From assembly GCA_018127085.1 (NCBI GenBank), contig CM030724.1, positions 1 to 64,000 of the forward strand: 64,000 nt of DNA, read 5' to 3'. Origin of the DNA: Pneumocystis sp. 'macacae' (taxonomy: Eukaryota > Ascomycota > Pneumocystomycetes > Pneumocystales > Pneumocystaceae). This document shows, piece after piece, positions 35,573 to 49,845 of the stretch. Position numbers and translations under genes: made by a program. The notes below the pieces were generated by a model that was given only the letters and a program-made list of their open reading frames with translations, had not been told where the DNA came from and did not search any database. Position 1 is the stretch's first letter. The number at the start of each line of letters is the position of its first letter.

Positions 35573-36055
35573 ATTTTATGAAATTATTTTTAAGATAATA
35601 CTAGCATTTTTTGGAATAGTATATTTTATCTAAAATTTCAAGAATATTCAATTGAATTGGAAATATAAAAATACTTAGTTTAGTAACAAGAGATTAGATA
35701 TTTCATGAAAGGATTAACTATTTATATTAAGTGGAAACTTGAAAAAAAAGTTGGAAATTTTTAAAGATATAAGTGGGGTTAGCAGTTTAAATATGGAATT
35801 ATTTTTTTTGAAGGCAATATGTATGAAGTAATTCTGAAGTCTGGTGATTTTGGTAATTGTAAATATTAATTTATTTTAAATGTGTTATAGTTTCTATGAA
35901 TATTAAATTTAATGTAATTTCTATTCTCAATATTTGTTTTTAAAAAATACTTTTGGAGCATAGATTAGTTTTGAACAAAGTTACCATGTAATAAACATTT
36001 TTCAAATTAGTAATTTTTTATTTAATAATAATTCTATAAATTTCGATCGTATGAA
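35573..36055. other. Convergent intergenic region
   Basis: About 480 bases between the 3' ends of the FHA gene (+) and FPR1 (-). It is AT-rich with no supported feature and must hold both polyadenylation regions. Confidence 0.5.
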
Positions 36056-36701
36056 TTAAGATTTCCCATTTATTTCCAATAGTTCAATATCACTAATGTG
36101 TTAGATATTTAATAATATTAAATTTATTCCCTACAATATTAAAGTTGCATTTGGAGGTATTATACTGTAATATCTAAGTATTTAATGTAAACTTATGTTT
36201 TTTACCCTGGATATCCCGCTTGACCATATCCATAATCACCAGTAATTATAAGTTTAGCGTGTTCACCAATACTCATTTGAAGAATAGCTTCTTTAAAAAA
36301 AGTTAATTTTGTTATTTAAAAAAATGTTTAATATACCATCCCAGCCACGAATAACTTGCTATATATTAATGTTAAAAGACTCGTATATAAAAAATTAAAG
36401 ACAATATACCCCCATCCCAATAATTGTAGCAAAGGGTCTGCCTCTATCATATGAAGAATCTATTTTTTTCCCATTTTCAAGTGTTCCTATCTAATATTAA
36501 AAGTTATTAAGTTTTTTATGATCAAAATCATATACATAATGTATAGAAACTCTAAATGAATAAGCTTTATAAATATAATAAAACGAAATTTCACCTGTCT
36601 CCTTTTGTAGGATAATCTTTTTTGTTGCCTTCCTGATTATATTAATAGGTTTAGTATAATATAACTACCTTAACTTTAATAATTTCTTTAACAACACCCA
36701 T
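36056..36701 (-). CDS. FPR1: FKBP12-type peptidyl-prolyl isomerase, seven exons
   Basis: No long open frame exists; the gene is rebuilt from seven exons with GT..AG introns. In order: MGVVKEIIKVK; EGNKKDYPTKGDR; a 16-base micro-exon (36536-36551) coding VSIHY; IGTLENGKKIDSSYDRGRPF followed by ATIIGMG; QVIRGWD; EAILQMSIGEHAKLIITGDY on to GYGQAGYPG; IIPPNATLI; FDIELLEINGKS. The micro-exon boundaries are fixed because HY must join IGTL. About 113 residues, the normal FKBP12 size. Active-site residues Y26, D37, F46, V55, I56, W59, Y82 and F99 (human numbering) are conserved; F36 is Ile. FKBP12 folds proline bonds in the cytosol and is the receptor of FK506 and rapamycin. Intact as read. Confidence 0.93.
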
Positions 36702-36907
36702 TATAAGAAAAAGAGTTTAAAATGCAATTTTATTTTAGAAACTAGTAAAATTAAATAAATGAAGCGATACAAAATAAATTAGTTTATCGAGATAAAAAAG
36801 CTCGATGTTTTTAAAATTAGCTCTTAATATAAGAATATTTAAATGAAATATTTCTAGAAAACATATAAAATAACAGAATAAAACAATAAAGTATTATATA
36901 ATGGTGT

Positions 36908-39900
36908 TTATGAATCCCAGTTTACCCATGATTTTGACATAACTCTCCAAACACAAATTTCACCAGTTTTAAGATCATTTAGTTTGAAACTTGATTGAAC
37001 AACTTTTTTTGAATTTCGACCTTGTTCCCATACTTTAATTTTTCTTTTAGTTCCGTCCCAGTCCATGACTATCGCAACATGATCTGGTTTACCTACATCT
37101 GTGCTGTATTTTGTATGTAACCCCCCTTTATGACCTTGAAATTTCGCATTTCGAAATGAAATAATATCACCTGTTTTAATTTCATCTCTTTGATCAGTAG
37201 AGGCATTTGCTCTATTTTGATAAATTAATGCTCCATATGCTCTTACGCCAGTAGATGGTAATGCATGTGGGATATTACTAATAATATCTTGTATGAAAGC
37301 AAAAGGAGTGCCATCGCCAACAGTTATTCCAAAACACTGACTTGCCAAATTTGCAATTTGAGTTCCAAATTTTTCATATGCAATTTCTAATTGGTTTTGA
37401 TTTGGTTTTATTGGAGCAGGTCGATGAGTTTGCTTTAAGTTTACATCTTCTGGGTTTTCCTTGTTAAATATTGCTAAAATATGTGTTTCACTATAATCAT
37501 GAAAAAGAATGCGAATTTCTTTTGTGGTTATAGTATTTCCATCTTCTAAAAGATGTGATGATTCAAAAAATTTTAGAAGTATGTCTTTTCTGTTTTGAAA
37601 CACAGAAGGAAGTGCATTAGGAAGGGTCCACCATAGTGTATCTTTTTCTAAATCGATATTGTGTGCAATGTATTCTATTTGGTTAAAAGGATCATAATTA
37701 ATGTTACATTGATCCATAGAACAAGGAGATAATTTATTTATAGGTACTTGATTAAGAATAGACAATCTTTCTTTTGGAACTTGAGAGTCATATGATTTTT
37801 CATACGTTTTTGGTATATTAGGTATAGAAGAAAAATGTTTTTCTGAATAGTTATGCTGAATTTGATAATAGTTTGAATATTTAGTCGGTTTTTGTTGCAT
37901 ATTAAATGAAATTTCATCATTTTGAAATATATTTTCATTGATAATTTTTTCGTTTTTTTCGTTGCTATTTGTAAAATTTTGAATATGTGAATTTTCTAAT
38001 GAAATAGGACTTATATTCTTAGAATTATAATCATCATTATTAATGCATAGCTGGTTGTTATTATAATGAATAATTTCATTTTTTAAAGTTTTGATTTCTT
38101 TAAAATTATTTTTATCAATGTAAGGATGTTCATCAAAAATATATGTATATTCTGATTTATTTTTAAAATTCTGATATAAAATACGATTTTGAGTCGTACC
38201 TTCTGATACATATTCTGATTCAGGAGATATATTCGAACTATAAGAAAACTTATCATTGTAATAAGACAAGTTAGGAGATGTCTGTTTGAATGTATACGGT
38301 TTTGGAATAAAAAAAGGTTTTGATGGTTTGCAGGGGGTAGACTGTTTTTGTATAGAATCATTTGTAATATTTTGTAGTTCTGGTGAATTTATTAAGTAAG
38401 AATGATCAGGTATAGATGGTGGTTCCTTAAGTGGTTTTTGTGGTAATTTTGAATGCTTGAAAGTTCCAGGAGACTGCATATTAGCAATTGGAGACATATA
38501 TTTTTTATTTAAATTTGGGGAATTATCCTTTGAATCTTTTTGAAATGTAGAAAACGATTCTGAAATAGGTGTAGGAGTATAATAAGCTATAGATTTTTCT
38601 AAAAAAACATTAATATAAGGTAAATAAAGCTTAATTATATACCGAAGTCATCATTTTCATCTTTGAAAGAAATATCATTTTTAGAAGTATTTATAAGATT
38701 ATTATATTTTTGAGGAGTTGATAAATCAAGAGATGAAAATGGTTGTTCTATCGTTTCTAAAGAATTGATTTCATTATTTATTTTTTCATTCGTATTTTGG
38801 GTATAAACTTTAGGTGTATTATTAGATTGAAGGTCTTTAATTGGCTGTTTAATAGGTGATGGAATAACTTGAGTAGAAAAAATAGGAGCTACAGTTTGAT
38901 GTTTATCTTCATCGTAATTATGAGATATTACTTTTGGAGGAGATTTAGGTTTCATCTGTTTAATAGATTCTTGTGATATTCCCAAAGCCATATGCATGTT
39001 CATACCAACATGAGATATTTTCGCTATGCGCTCTCGAATAGCAGCTCGACGAGCAAGTTCTTCTTTTATAGTAGAATGAGTTTCTTCACTCTGTGAAGAC
39101 TTTGCTATTTCTTCTTGATTATTCTGTGATTCTTCAATATTTTTTTTTTCTATATTTTTCTGTTTATGACACGAAATATTCTTATTAAACTTAATTAAAT
39201 CATTATATATAGATGTATATATGTATATACCTCGTTTTCTATGCTTTCATGTATTACATCAGTCTTTCCTGTATCTTCCTCAAGAACATTAGCTAATGGT
39301 AAATTATTTTTATGCGCATTCAATCCGTATTAACTTACGCAAATCAATTTTTATATTTTTAAGAGCTGAAATTCTATTTTTAAGAGATCCTAATTGAGGC
39401 ATATCTTTTTCAATATTCTTGTATGAGGTATTTGTTTGGATTGGTGTTGAATTATATGACTCTGATTGCATTGTATTATTAATATGTGTATTAAACAAAT
39501 ATGGTTTAGGTTTTGGTGCACATGAATGTTTATAAACTGTATTTTGAACTTCTTTTTCTTTAGGACGATCAAACGATGCAACAATTTCCTTAAATGATTT
39601 TCTTTCGTCCTTCTTATCGTCTGGTTTTTCCGTAGAGAATGTATCTGATTTTTCTGAATCCATTTCTTTGTTATTATTTTTATCACCGTCAAGTGTAGCC
39701 TCAATAACTGTAATATTATTCCCCCTTATGTTTACCCTTTTGTTTTCTATATAAGCTGATATTTGTACATAATTTTTGGGAAATATTCCACTACAATGAC
39801 AACCTTCTGCATTAATATATTCTCCAATATACCACTCTGAATCTTCTGTCCCTAAAATATTAATTATTTGTCCCTTTTTAAATTTCAAATCTTCTGGATA

Positions 39901-39936
39901 TTCTGAAATATAGTCATATAAAGCTTGGCATTGCAT
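36908..39936 (-). CDS. BBC1: Bbc1/Mti1-type SH3 protein of actin patches
   Basis: Several exons form one gene. The N-terminus is an SH3 domain (ALYDYISEYPEDLKFKKGQI, SEWYIGEY, GIFPKNYV). A long disordered, Ser/Asn/Pro-rich middle follows, with proline motifs such as KLPQKPLKEPPSIP and a basic helix (RAAIRERIAKISHVGMN). The last exon (36908-38497 and in-frame sequence upstream of it) ends with the conserved Bbc1 C-terminal domain: THRPAPIKPNQNQLEIAYEK, GITVGDGTPFAFIQD, GDIISFRNAKFQGHKGGLH, KPDHVAIVMDW and VWEQGRN. Bbc1 binds type I myosin tails and Las17/WASP and limits Arp2/3 actin assembly at endocytic sites. Only 52 bases separate its start from RTR1, so the pair shares a bidirectional promoter. 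Confidence 0.9.
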
Positions 39937-39988
39937 ATTGATAGATATTGACTTTTTTAAAAGCTGATCGATATCGAACTTTAAAATT
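39937..39988. promoter_or_regulatory. Compact bidirectional promoter between BBC1 and RTR1
   Basis: Only 52 bases lie between the two divergent start codons. No TATA element is evident. Both 5' leaders must be very short, or transcription must start within the neighbouring gene. Confidence 0.45.
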
Positions 39989-40683
39989 ATGTCTGAGCTT
40001 CAGGCAATTTTATTATTGTTAAATCCTGTAGATTCAGTAACATTGTGTGAAGTTGGATTAAAGTTAAGGCCTCAGGATTATGAAAATGTGTTATTAGAAC
40101 GTAATTTGAAGAAGTTCTGTGGTTATCCATTATGTCATAATCCTCCAAGAGTAAAGATTACAAAGTGGAATTTTAAGGGCTTATAAAGTAATAGGAGCAG
40201 AAATACCCTTATAGAATTTCTTATAGAAAGTGTAAGATTTACGATCAGCGAAAGTTATTACGTTTTTGTTCCAGTAATTGTTTTAAGAAATCTGCATTTT
40301 TTGCTGCACAGCTGAATCCAGAACCTCTTTGGCTGAGAAATACTCAAACAAGTTCAGATATTCGTCTTTTAGACGAACAGTTAGAAGGTTCTATGAGTAT
40401 AAGTGATGCTAAGTTATTTCAGGACACGAGTGATCCAAGTTTAAATATTGCTAGTTCAGATTTAAATACAAATAATTTGCTTGCCAAAAAACATGCTAAT
40501 TTACCTATTTTTAATGAAAGTGTGCAGTCTATCTCTTATGCAAGTTCTTTTAGTACATCCTTTCCTATTGTTGAAAGACTATCATCAATAATGAAATTTA
40601 ATGTTGTAGAAAGGTTTCCAGATGCAAAAGATTATGAACATATTGAGGGGTTTGCTGCGCGAATAGATAAATGGAAAAAATGA
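39989..40683 (+). CDS. RTR1: Rtr1/RPAP2-type RNA polymerase II CTD phosphatase
   Basis: Exon 1 codes MSELQAILLLLNPVDSVTLC, then KKFCGYPLCHNPPRV. A short intron around 40180-40240 leads to KIYDQRKLLRFCSSNCFKKS and AAQLNPEPLWLR. The CGYPxC and FCSSxC pairs are the zinc-binding Cys motifs of the Rtr1 family, which removes CTD Ser5/Tyr1 phosphate and helps import Pol II. A less conserved Ser-rich tail ends with RFPDAKDYEHIEGFAAR. The exact splice is not certain because two acceptors (…TTATAG) lie close together. Total length of about 215 residues suits the fungal family. Confidence 0.88.
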
Positions 40684-41153
40684 ACTATAGAAATTTCATA
40701 TATGAATGAATAAATTTTTAACACGTTCACAATTTTTTATATAACAGGATTTTTATTTATGATGTGAAAACTGTTTTATGATGATAAACTAAATTCAAGC
40801 ATGAAATCTATATAGAGAAGCATATGATATTGTTTAATAAAGTGCGTTTGTTATATAGGATATAGATCTGTAAAGATTAAAGGATGAATATTAAAAGTAT
40901 AAATATTAAAATTTTCAAACGGAAGATCTGAGTTTTGCGTTGTTTTAATGAAAATTAGTGTTATGAATAGTCATTTTTGAGACATAAAATAGATATTTTT
41001 ATGTTTTAGGATCTTTTTTGATTATATTTTAATATTGTTAATCTATAAATCTATATTTGTATTTAAAATCGAGATTCATTTTATCGATACCATGCATTGA
41101 TTTTCAAAGTATTATTTAAATCTTAAGGTATATGTAAACGAAAAAGCGGAAAT
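40684..41153. other. Intergenic region RTR1-MSP1
   Basis: About 470 AT-rich bases with no supported gene or RNA. It contains the RTR1 3' end and the MSP1 promoter. Confidence 0.5.
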
Positions 41154-42445
41154 ATGCGAGATACGTCTGCTTTTAGACGTTACTTTCTTTCTGCTGGAAT
41201 TCTTTTAATTTCTAATTTAGCATTTTATTATTTATTTAAACAGATTATAAAGAGTATGGATATATTTAGTGAACGTAGAGCACAAATGAAGAGAAAAAGT
41301 AATAGTATTCTTCTTAAATTTCAAGAAGAGTTTGGGATATCTGGAAAAGAATTGAATTTAAATGAGTATGAAAGGGATATTATTACAGAAGTTGTTTTAA
41401 ATAAAGATATTAATACTACTTTTGATAGTAAATGACATATATGTTTTTAGGTGTTATTTAATTTCATCTAGTGATCGGTGGTCTTGAAAATATAATATCT
41501 GAGCTTCATGAAACTGTTATTTTACCTCTTAATTATCCAGAACTTTTTGTATCTTCTAAAATTCTTCAAGGTTTACCAAAAGGACTTCTTCTTTATGGAC
41601 CACCTGGTGTTTTTATTATTTTATAATAGATACATTTTAATTCATTTTAGGATGTGGAAAAACGATGATTGCTAAGGCTTTAGCATATCATTCTAATGCA
41701 ACATTTATTAACATGCATATTTCCACACTTACTGATAAATGGTTTGGAGAATCAAATAGATTGGTTGCTGCTCTTTTTTCTTTAGCTAAAAAGCTTGAAC
41801 CAACAATCATTTTTATTGATGAAATCGATTCTTTTTTGGGAAAAAGGCAAAAAATGGATCATGAAGTGACATCTATGATTAAAGCTGAATTTATGAGGTA
41901 TAGACAAGTATATTTTTTATTTTTATAATATTAATAGTTTCTGGGACGGGTTTTCTACTGATGAAAATTCTAGAATTCTAATTCTTGGTGCTACTAATCG
42001 TCCTAATGATATAGATGAAGCGATTCTGAGAAGAATGCCAAAAAGATTTTTTATTTCTCTTCCAGATACTTTTCAAAGAAAAAAACTTTTAGAATTAGTT
42101 TATATATATATATATGTATCTATATTAACATTTTCTAATTATTTGTAGTTTCTTTCGGGCATAAAATTAGCATCTAATTTTGATTTTGACTTTCTTGTTT
42201 CGAAAACAGAGGGGTTTTCTGGGTCTGACATAAAAGAATTATGTCGTGAGTCAGTATTATTTCCTGTTCGTGAATTTATTTCATTAAATATTGGTTTTAA
42301 TAAAAAAGATGTTGACATTATTCAACTAAAAGATATTAAAAATCAGATACGTGCATTAGAAACAAAGGATGTTGTTGAATGTCTTGGCTCATATAGTCAA
42401 TTTAGAAATAATTCTAGTTTTTATAATAGTATGGATTTGGATTAA
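41154..42445 (+). CDS. MSP1: Msp1/ATAD1 AAA ATPase of the mitochondrial outer membrane
   Basis: The N-terminus has one membrane segment ([19 protein letters not shown]), then a linker and the AAA module: [20 protein letters not shown], pore and Walker A region ([13 protein letters not shown] then [10 protein letters not shown], split by an intron), pore loop KWFGES, Walker [15 protein letters not shown], sensor [12 protein letters not shown] with arginine finger [11 protein letters not shown], and [13 protein letters not shown]. These are the family's hallmarks, including the GATNRP and RRMP signatures that mark Msp1. It extracts mislocalised tail-anchored proteins and stuck import substrates from the outer membrane. 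Five exons; length of about 365 residues is normal. Confidence 0.95.
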
Positions 42446-42793
42446 AGATATTTATGTTTTTATTATGTGTTTTATTTATATAATTAACAAAAATGTAATG
42501 TTTTAGAATTATTAAATATAAATATATATACATGTAGATACTGTGTATATATATGCTAGGTTTAAAATATTTTTTAGGTAAAAAAATCTAATATAAAATA
42601 TTTTTATTAGTATTCAGTTGATTTAGTTTTTCAAGATAATGTTTTTGCTTTTGAATATATAATGTTAACTTTTGTTAGTTGTTTGGATTATCGTCTAAAA
42701 ATATTGAAAATAAAAACTTGTTTTTAAAATAACAATTTCTTATGTCACTTAAATATTTATTAAGAGGATATTGTTAAAAAATAATTTAATATT
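42446..42793. other. Convergent intergenic region MSP1-MRP51
   Basis: About 350 AT-rich bases with no supported feature; both flanking genes end here. Confidence 0.5.
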
Positions 42794-43783
42794 TTAGGTC
42801 ATATTTTTTGAAAATTGGTATTTGAGTGATTTTGAATTTTTAACAGAATCTAAAAATTTTACATAAATTTGTAATTTTCCTTCAGGTGATATTTGTGCAA
42901 AGTTAGGAATCACTGGAACAATTCCTTCACGAATTTCTTTTATTCCATTGATAGATTTAGGTATTGCATTTTTCCCTAAAACATATGCAACTATTCCTCC
43001 AAAAAGGACTTTTCTATCATCCGGTTTTCCAGATAATATACGGGCTGGAAATGATTTCTTTCTTGATCCATTGAATTCCATAATAGGTGAGAGATAGCCA
43101 TTAGGACAATAATCTAATCCTGAATTTGGAAGAGTTTTTTGAATTTTCTGGTTATTTTCTGGAATGTTTAAAAAATCCCCAATATATTTATTTATTAAAG
43201 AATGTGTTTTTTGTAATCCTATTGATTTAGAAAAGGGAGGTAGTTCTGTTTGTTGATAGGTTGATAAAGATTGCTTTTGTTGCTGCATTATAAATTGTAT
43301 AAAATCATTTTTTTTTGTTTTTAACTTTAGAATATATTTTTTAAATTCTTTAAGTGACATATCTGATATGTTTTTATGTAAGGCGTTTTTTTTGGGTATT
43401 TTAACTGGTACAAAAGGTGAAATTGGTGTTTTTTGAATTTTTCTAAGGTCTTTTTCCCCTTTTTTGTCATTACTTACTAATTTTGTAGTATATAAATGTA
43501 TTCTCATTTCTTTCCAGCGTTGAAGAAAATTGAATTTAGTGCTTTCGCTTTCAAAAGGTGTTTGATGTTGTAATGTGTCAAGTGAGTCGATAGAAATATA
43601 TGAAGCTTTTATTAATGGCATATCGCGCTTAAGACCCCAATTTCCTCGGAAATGAGAACTAGGTGGTGACTTTATAATTTGATGTGTTGGGTAATATTTT
43701 TCTAATGTTCGTTTTCCAATTGCTTGTGGAAGTGCTACTAAACGTGATCCTCTCAAAAGTTGATAATAGTTTGCTGGTTCCAT
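42794..43783 (-). CDS. MRP51: Mitochondrial small-subunit ribosomal protein Mrp51 (bS1m family)
   Basis: A single exon of 329 residues. The N-terminal half matches the fungal Mrp51 pattern: LLRGSRLVALPQAIGKR, YPTHQIIKSPPSSHFRGNWG, LKRDMPLIKASYISIDSLDT, LQHQTPFES and RWKEMRI. A basic N-terminus suits mitochondrial import. The C-terminal part includes LSGKPDDRKVLFGGIVAYVL and GIVPVIPNFAQISPEGKLQI, also typical. The protein sits in the mitochondrial 37S subunit and in yeast supports translation of mitochondrial mRNAs through their 5' leaders. It is intact and unusual here mainly in having no intron. Confidence 0.88.
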   Translation of the reverse strand: MEPANYYQLLRGSRLVALPQAIGKRTLEKYYPTHQIIKSPPSSHFRGNWGLKRDMPLIKASYISIDSLDTLQHQTPFESESTKFNFLQRWKEMRIHLYTTKLVSNDKKGEKDLRKIQKTPISPFVPVKIPKKNALHKNISDMSLKEFKKYILKLKTKKNDFIQFIMQQQKQSLSTYQQTELPPFSKSIGLQKTHSLINKYIGDFLNIPENNQKIQKTLPNSGLDYCPNGYLSPIMEFNGSRKKSFPARILSGKPDDRKVLFGGIVAYVLGKNAIPKSINGIKEIREGIVPVIPNFAQISPEGKLQIYVKFLDSVKNSKSLKYQFSKNMT

Positions 43784-44441
43784 TGTTTTTTAAAATGTTT
43801 TTAAATATTTATTTAAACAAGAATTTTTTTAAAAGTGTTATCAAATATAATGATTGAAGATATTTTGATGTTTTAAATGTTATGTTTTGAAAATAAATTA
43901 TTTTTTAGAATTTTCGAAAATTACGTTTGAAATTTTAAATAAGACATTTATAATTGAAGTTTTCTTAAGTATTTTTTACAATATTGAATATTGATTGTAT
44001 AAATTTATATGTAAATTTATGTAAATTAATTTTGAAATTTTATATAAAATGTTTTTATGTTTTAAATTTTTATTAAATATTTGATTTGTTTATTAAAATA
44101 TTTTTATTTAATTTTGTTTAAACTTTTTTATAGAAATTATACTTAAAGATATATATGTATATTCTAGTATTGTTAAATCTAATGTGATATTTATAAATTT
44201 TATAATGCAAAATTTCTGTTTAAAAAGTTATATTTTATTTATGGAATATTTCTATTAAATATTTCTATTGTTTTTATAAAATTATTGAAAACAAGTACTT
44301 TTTACGTTTATAAATATTAATAGGATATGTACTTGAGAATTATTTAAATGTTTAAATTTTTATTTTACTAGATATTTTCTTTAAATAAATTAAAAATAAT
44401 AAATAATATATAATAATTATTTTTATATTCTTTTTTTAAAA
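43784..44441. other. Divergent intergenic region MRP51-PGI1
   Basis: About 660 bases, very AT-rich, between two start codons. No open frame of note; it must hold both promoters. Confidence 0.55.
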
Positions 44442-46619
<2,178 letters not shown>

Positions 46620-46901
46620 AATATTTAGAATTTAGATTATATAGAATTTATGTTAGAACATTAAATTATAATATTGAATAGACTTGTTTTTTCAATTTTT
46701 TATCAAAATAATATAATTAATACTTCGACAAAAATCTTAAAAACTACTAGAATATGTTAATTATGATTGATAAATATTGAAATATAGTTTATTGAAGTTT
46801 CTATACTTTAATAATATAACATAATATATTTAAATATTAGTTTAGACAAAAAAATATATGTAATTATAATGAAATTTGTTAATATTTTTATTAAATATTT
46901 T

Positions 46902-49035
46902 TTAATGGTTTGGAGATTTATTTAGGTTAAGTCTGCTACGTAAAACCCGACTATTTCGTATTTCTTTTGTTTTAGAACCAGGTATTAGCTGTGATGGTGT
47001 TTTATAGTAAATATTAGACAAAGAACCTAAATTAAGACATAATTCATCAAGAGTTCTTTGATTAAAACTTGGAAAAGAAAAATTAACAGATGGCTTATCT
47101 CCAATAACTATTTTTTTTGCGATAGTGTTATCTTCCAGCAACAGTCTCCAATACATACAAGCACGATCTCGAAGATCTGGGTTATTTGTATTTTCGATAA
47201 TTTCTTTTATTATAGATAGAACAAGATTTTGACTTCTAGACGGATTCCGAACGAAAAGTTTTACTGAAGCTGTTAAGAGTTCAAGCTGAATTTGATCAGA
47301 CTCATTGGTAAATGTAGAAAAGAATTTATTTAAAAGTTCATGTGCATTTTTAATAATATTTGAATATTGTCCTATTATCCATATCATTGCTGCTTTTGTT
47401 TTTGAGTCGTCTAGCGTATTTAAATTATCACACAACGTTAAAATTATTGATTCATATTCATTAGGATATTTCCGAAGTATGTCTTTTATTGCTAATATGG
47501 ATTCTTGAACCATATAAGTTTTTTTTTCTTCAATAAAACTAATTAAAATTTGAACACATTCTTTAGTTATATTTTCAAATTTAAGTGCTAGATTACCAAT
47601 AGATTGAATAGATTTTTTAACAAAGTTTATGTCCATTTCTGTAGTATATCTGTTAGATATTAGTTATGTTATTAAGGAGAAAATAATAATACTCTTTAAG
47701 CTCTCTAATAATTACATATATATTTTTATTATTTGCTAGTTTTGTAAGTATTTCGAGTTTTGTTAGTTTAATGTATAATGGATCATTATATTTACAAAAA
47801 AAAACATCTATATTGCTTTCTATTTCAGATATTTTCTGAAGTATTACCTGTGCATTTTTAAGAGCAACATATTCTATTTCAGGTTCTTTTGATAAAAGAG
47901 TAACTGAAAAAAATAAATTCGAGAATTTAAATTAATAAAAGTACCTAAAGAAGAAAATACTTTTTGAGACAAAGTTCTAATAGTTTTTTCATTATGCATA
48001 TAATTCATTAAGTATAGTATAACTTTTATTGACATTAAAATAATACATGTGTTAGAATGTTGTAGGCGAGGAGTAATTTTTTCTGCAAGGCTTTCTGCAT
48101 CATTTTTTTCTTGAGGAACGTAATTCATCAAAGCACTAAGAATATGTGTTTGGTTCCATCTGAAATAATAAATATTGATGCAAAATTTGGGTTACCATAC
48201 TCAGCACATTCATTAAGCATATTTGCTAGTTTATTCGCATATGATGTTGAAATATCTATTTTTATAGAATCTGAGTATTCTACAATTTCATTTAATGATA
48301 ATAAACAACTAGATACAACCTTTTGGTCTATTAGTAATAATTTGGCTGCAAAATATTTTTTTACAATTGAATTAGTATCATGAAGTTTTTTTTTTAGCTC
48401 ATCTATAAGATTGTTTTCTTCGATAATATTTTTATTAATATGATAAAGTTTTGCAACACATATTGCTCCAGTCTTTCGAACATATGGATCAGGATCGGAC
48501 AATAATTGACGTAATGGTATTATAATAGAATCAATAAATTCTTTAATATTAATATAGGACATAGTTCTTAGAGCCAATGCACGAATTAGAGGATTTCTGT
48601 CATTAAGATCCTAATGATATTTATAGATATATATATATATACGTTAAAATTTTACTTTAATTAAAATAGGAAGAGCTTGTACTGCCATATTTGGTTTTAA
48701 TCTAAATTTTGTTAAAATAGAATTAAATATAATATATAAAAGATACTTTGAATAATTAATTAAAAATAAAAAACACATCTTCTTTATCTCAAGAACAGGA
48801 ATTTCCATACACCGGATGATGTCTGGAAATAAAGATGACATATCATTTGACATGGTCATGTTTGCTATAATTTTTTTAAGTGTTGCTTTTTTCTTGGTAT
48901 GTTTTTTGTCTTTTTTTTCATCTGAAAGTTCTGATCTTAATTTTTGGACCTTTTCCTATGAAAAATAATAAGTATGTTTTTTAAATTAATAAAAGATTAT
49001 TATACTTTTACGAAAAATTTCTTGTTACGGTTCAT
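46902..49035 (-). CDS. APL2: Beta-adaptin of the AP-1/AP-2 clathrin adaptor
   Basis: Start MNRNKKFFVK at 49035, spliced to EKVQKLRSELSDEKKDKKHT, then IIANMTMSNDMSSLFPDIIR, a degenerate KKMCFLFLINYSKY, NPLIRALALRTMSYI, DPDPYVRKTGAICVAKLYHI and, in later exons, IQSIGNLALK and MIWIIGQYSNII. This is the beta-adaptin alpha-solenoid trunk. The protein ends soon after the trunk at SRLNLNKSPNH without a clathrin-box hinge or ear domain, comparable to the shortest yeast forms. It forms the large subunit of a clathrin adaptor at the trans-Golgi/endosome (AP-1) or plasma membrane (AP-2). AP-1 (APL2) versus AP-2 (APL1) cannot be settled by eye; the symbol is provisional. Confidence 0.82.
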
Positions 49036-49845
49036 TTTTAACAAATGCTGTTTTTTTCTATAGTTAGAATTTTTTATTGTTAGACATATTGTATATTGAA
49101 TTTTAGGATTTTTTCTACTTAGATTAAGTGTAGATTGATCGAAATGTAGATGTCTTGATTTATAAAAAGTTAATAATATATATAATAGATATATAACTAG
49201 ATAATTTTATTTAATAATAACTATATAATAATTTTTTTATAATATTTTTTATTTAACTTTTATGATAAAAATTAATGAATAGTAATATATTGATTTTATA
49301 AATTTTTGCTTATTTATTTCTGAAATATAGTATTATGATTTTTTGAATTTAGAGTGTCTTTAAAAATATAGTAATATTATCTTGATTTTGTTTTATTATA
49401 TATATAATAAAATAATAAAACATTTTTTGTAATTAAACTACTTTATATTCTATGTTTAATTTTTAAAATTAATTATAAAAAATAATTTAGTAGTTTTTTG
49501 GAGACTAAGAATATCAATTGTATTGAAAATATAGAATGTTTATTTAAAAATATTTCTATTAGGCCTTTTAAATAAACATTTTAATATAATTAAATATTGT
49601 ACTTTTTTATCCAATTTAGAAAATTAAAGTGTTTTAGATTTAAAATAATAAAATCTAAGATGATTATAATAAATTAGGTGTATATAATAGTCAAAAGAGT
49701 TTTCAGAATACATTTATTTAAGTAGTATATGAAGTAATAAATTCCTTATAAAATAATATGAAAAAAATTGCTAAAAAATAGTAGTATAAGTCTTAAATAC
49801 ATCTAAGATAGTTTATGTGTATGAAAATGTAGAATATTCAAGATA
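49036..49845. other. Intergenic region between EMC4 and the beta-adaptin gene
   Basis: About 800 AT-rich bases, upstream of the beta-adaptin gene and downstream of EMC4. No open or spliced gene is supported. Confidence 0.5.
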
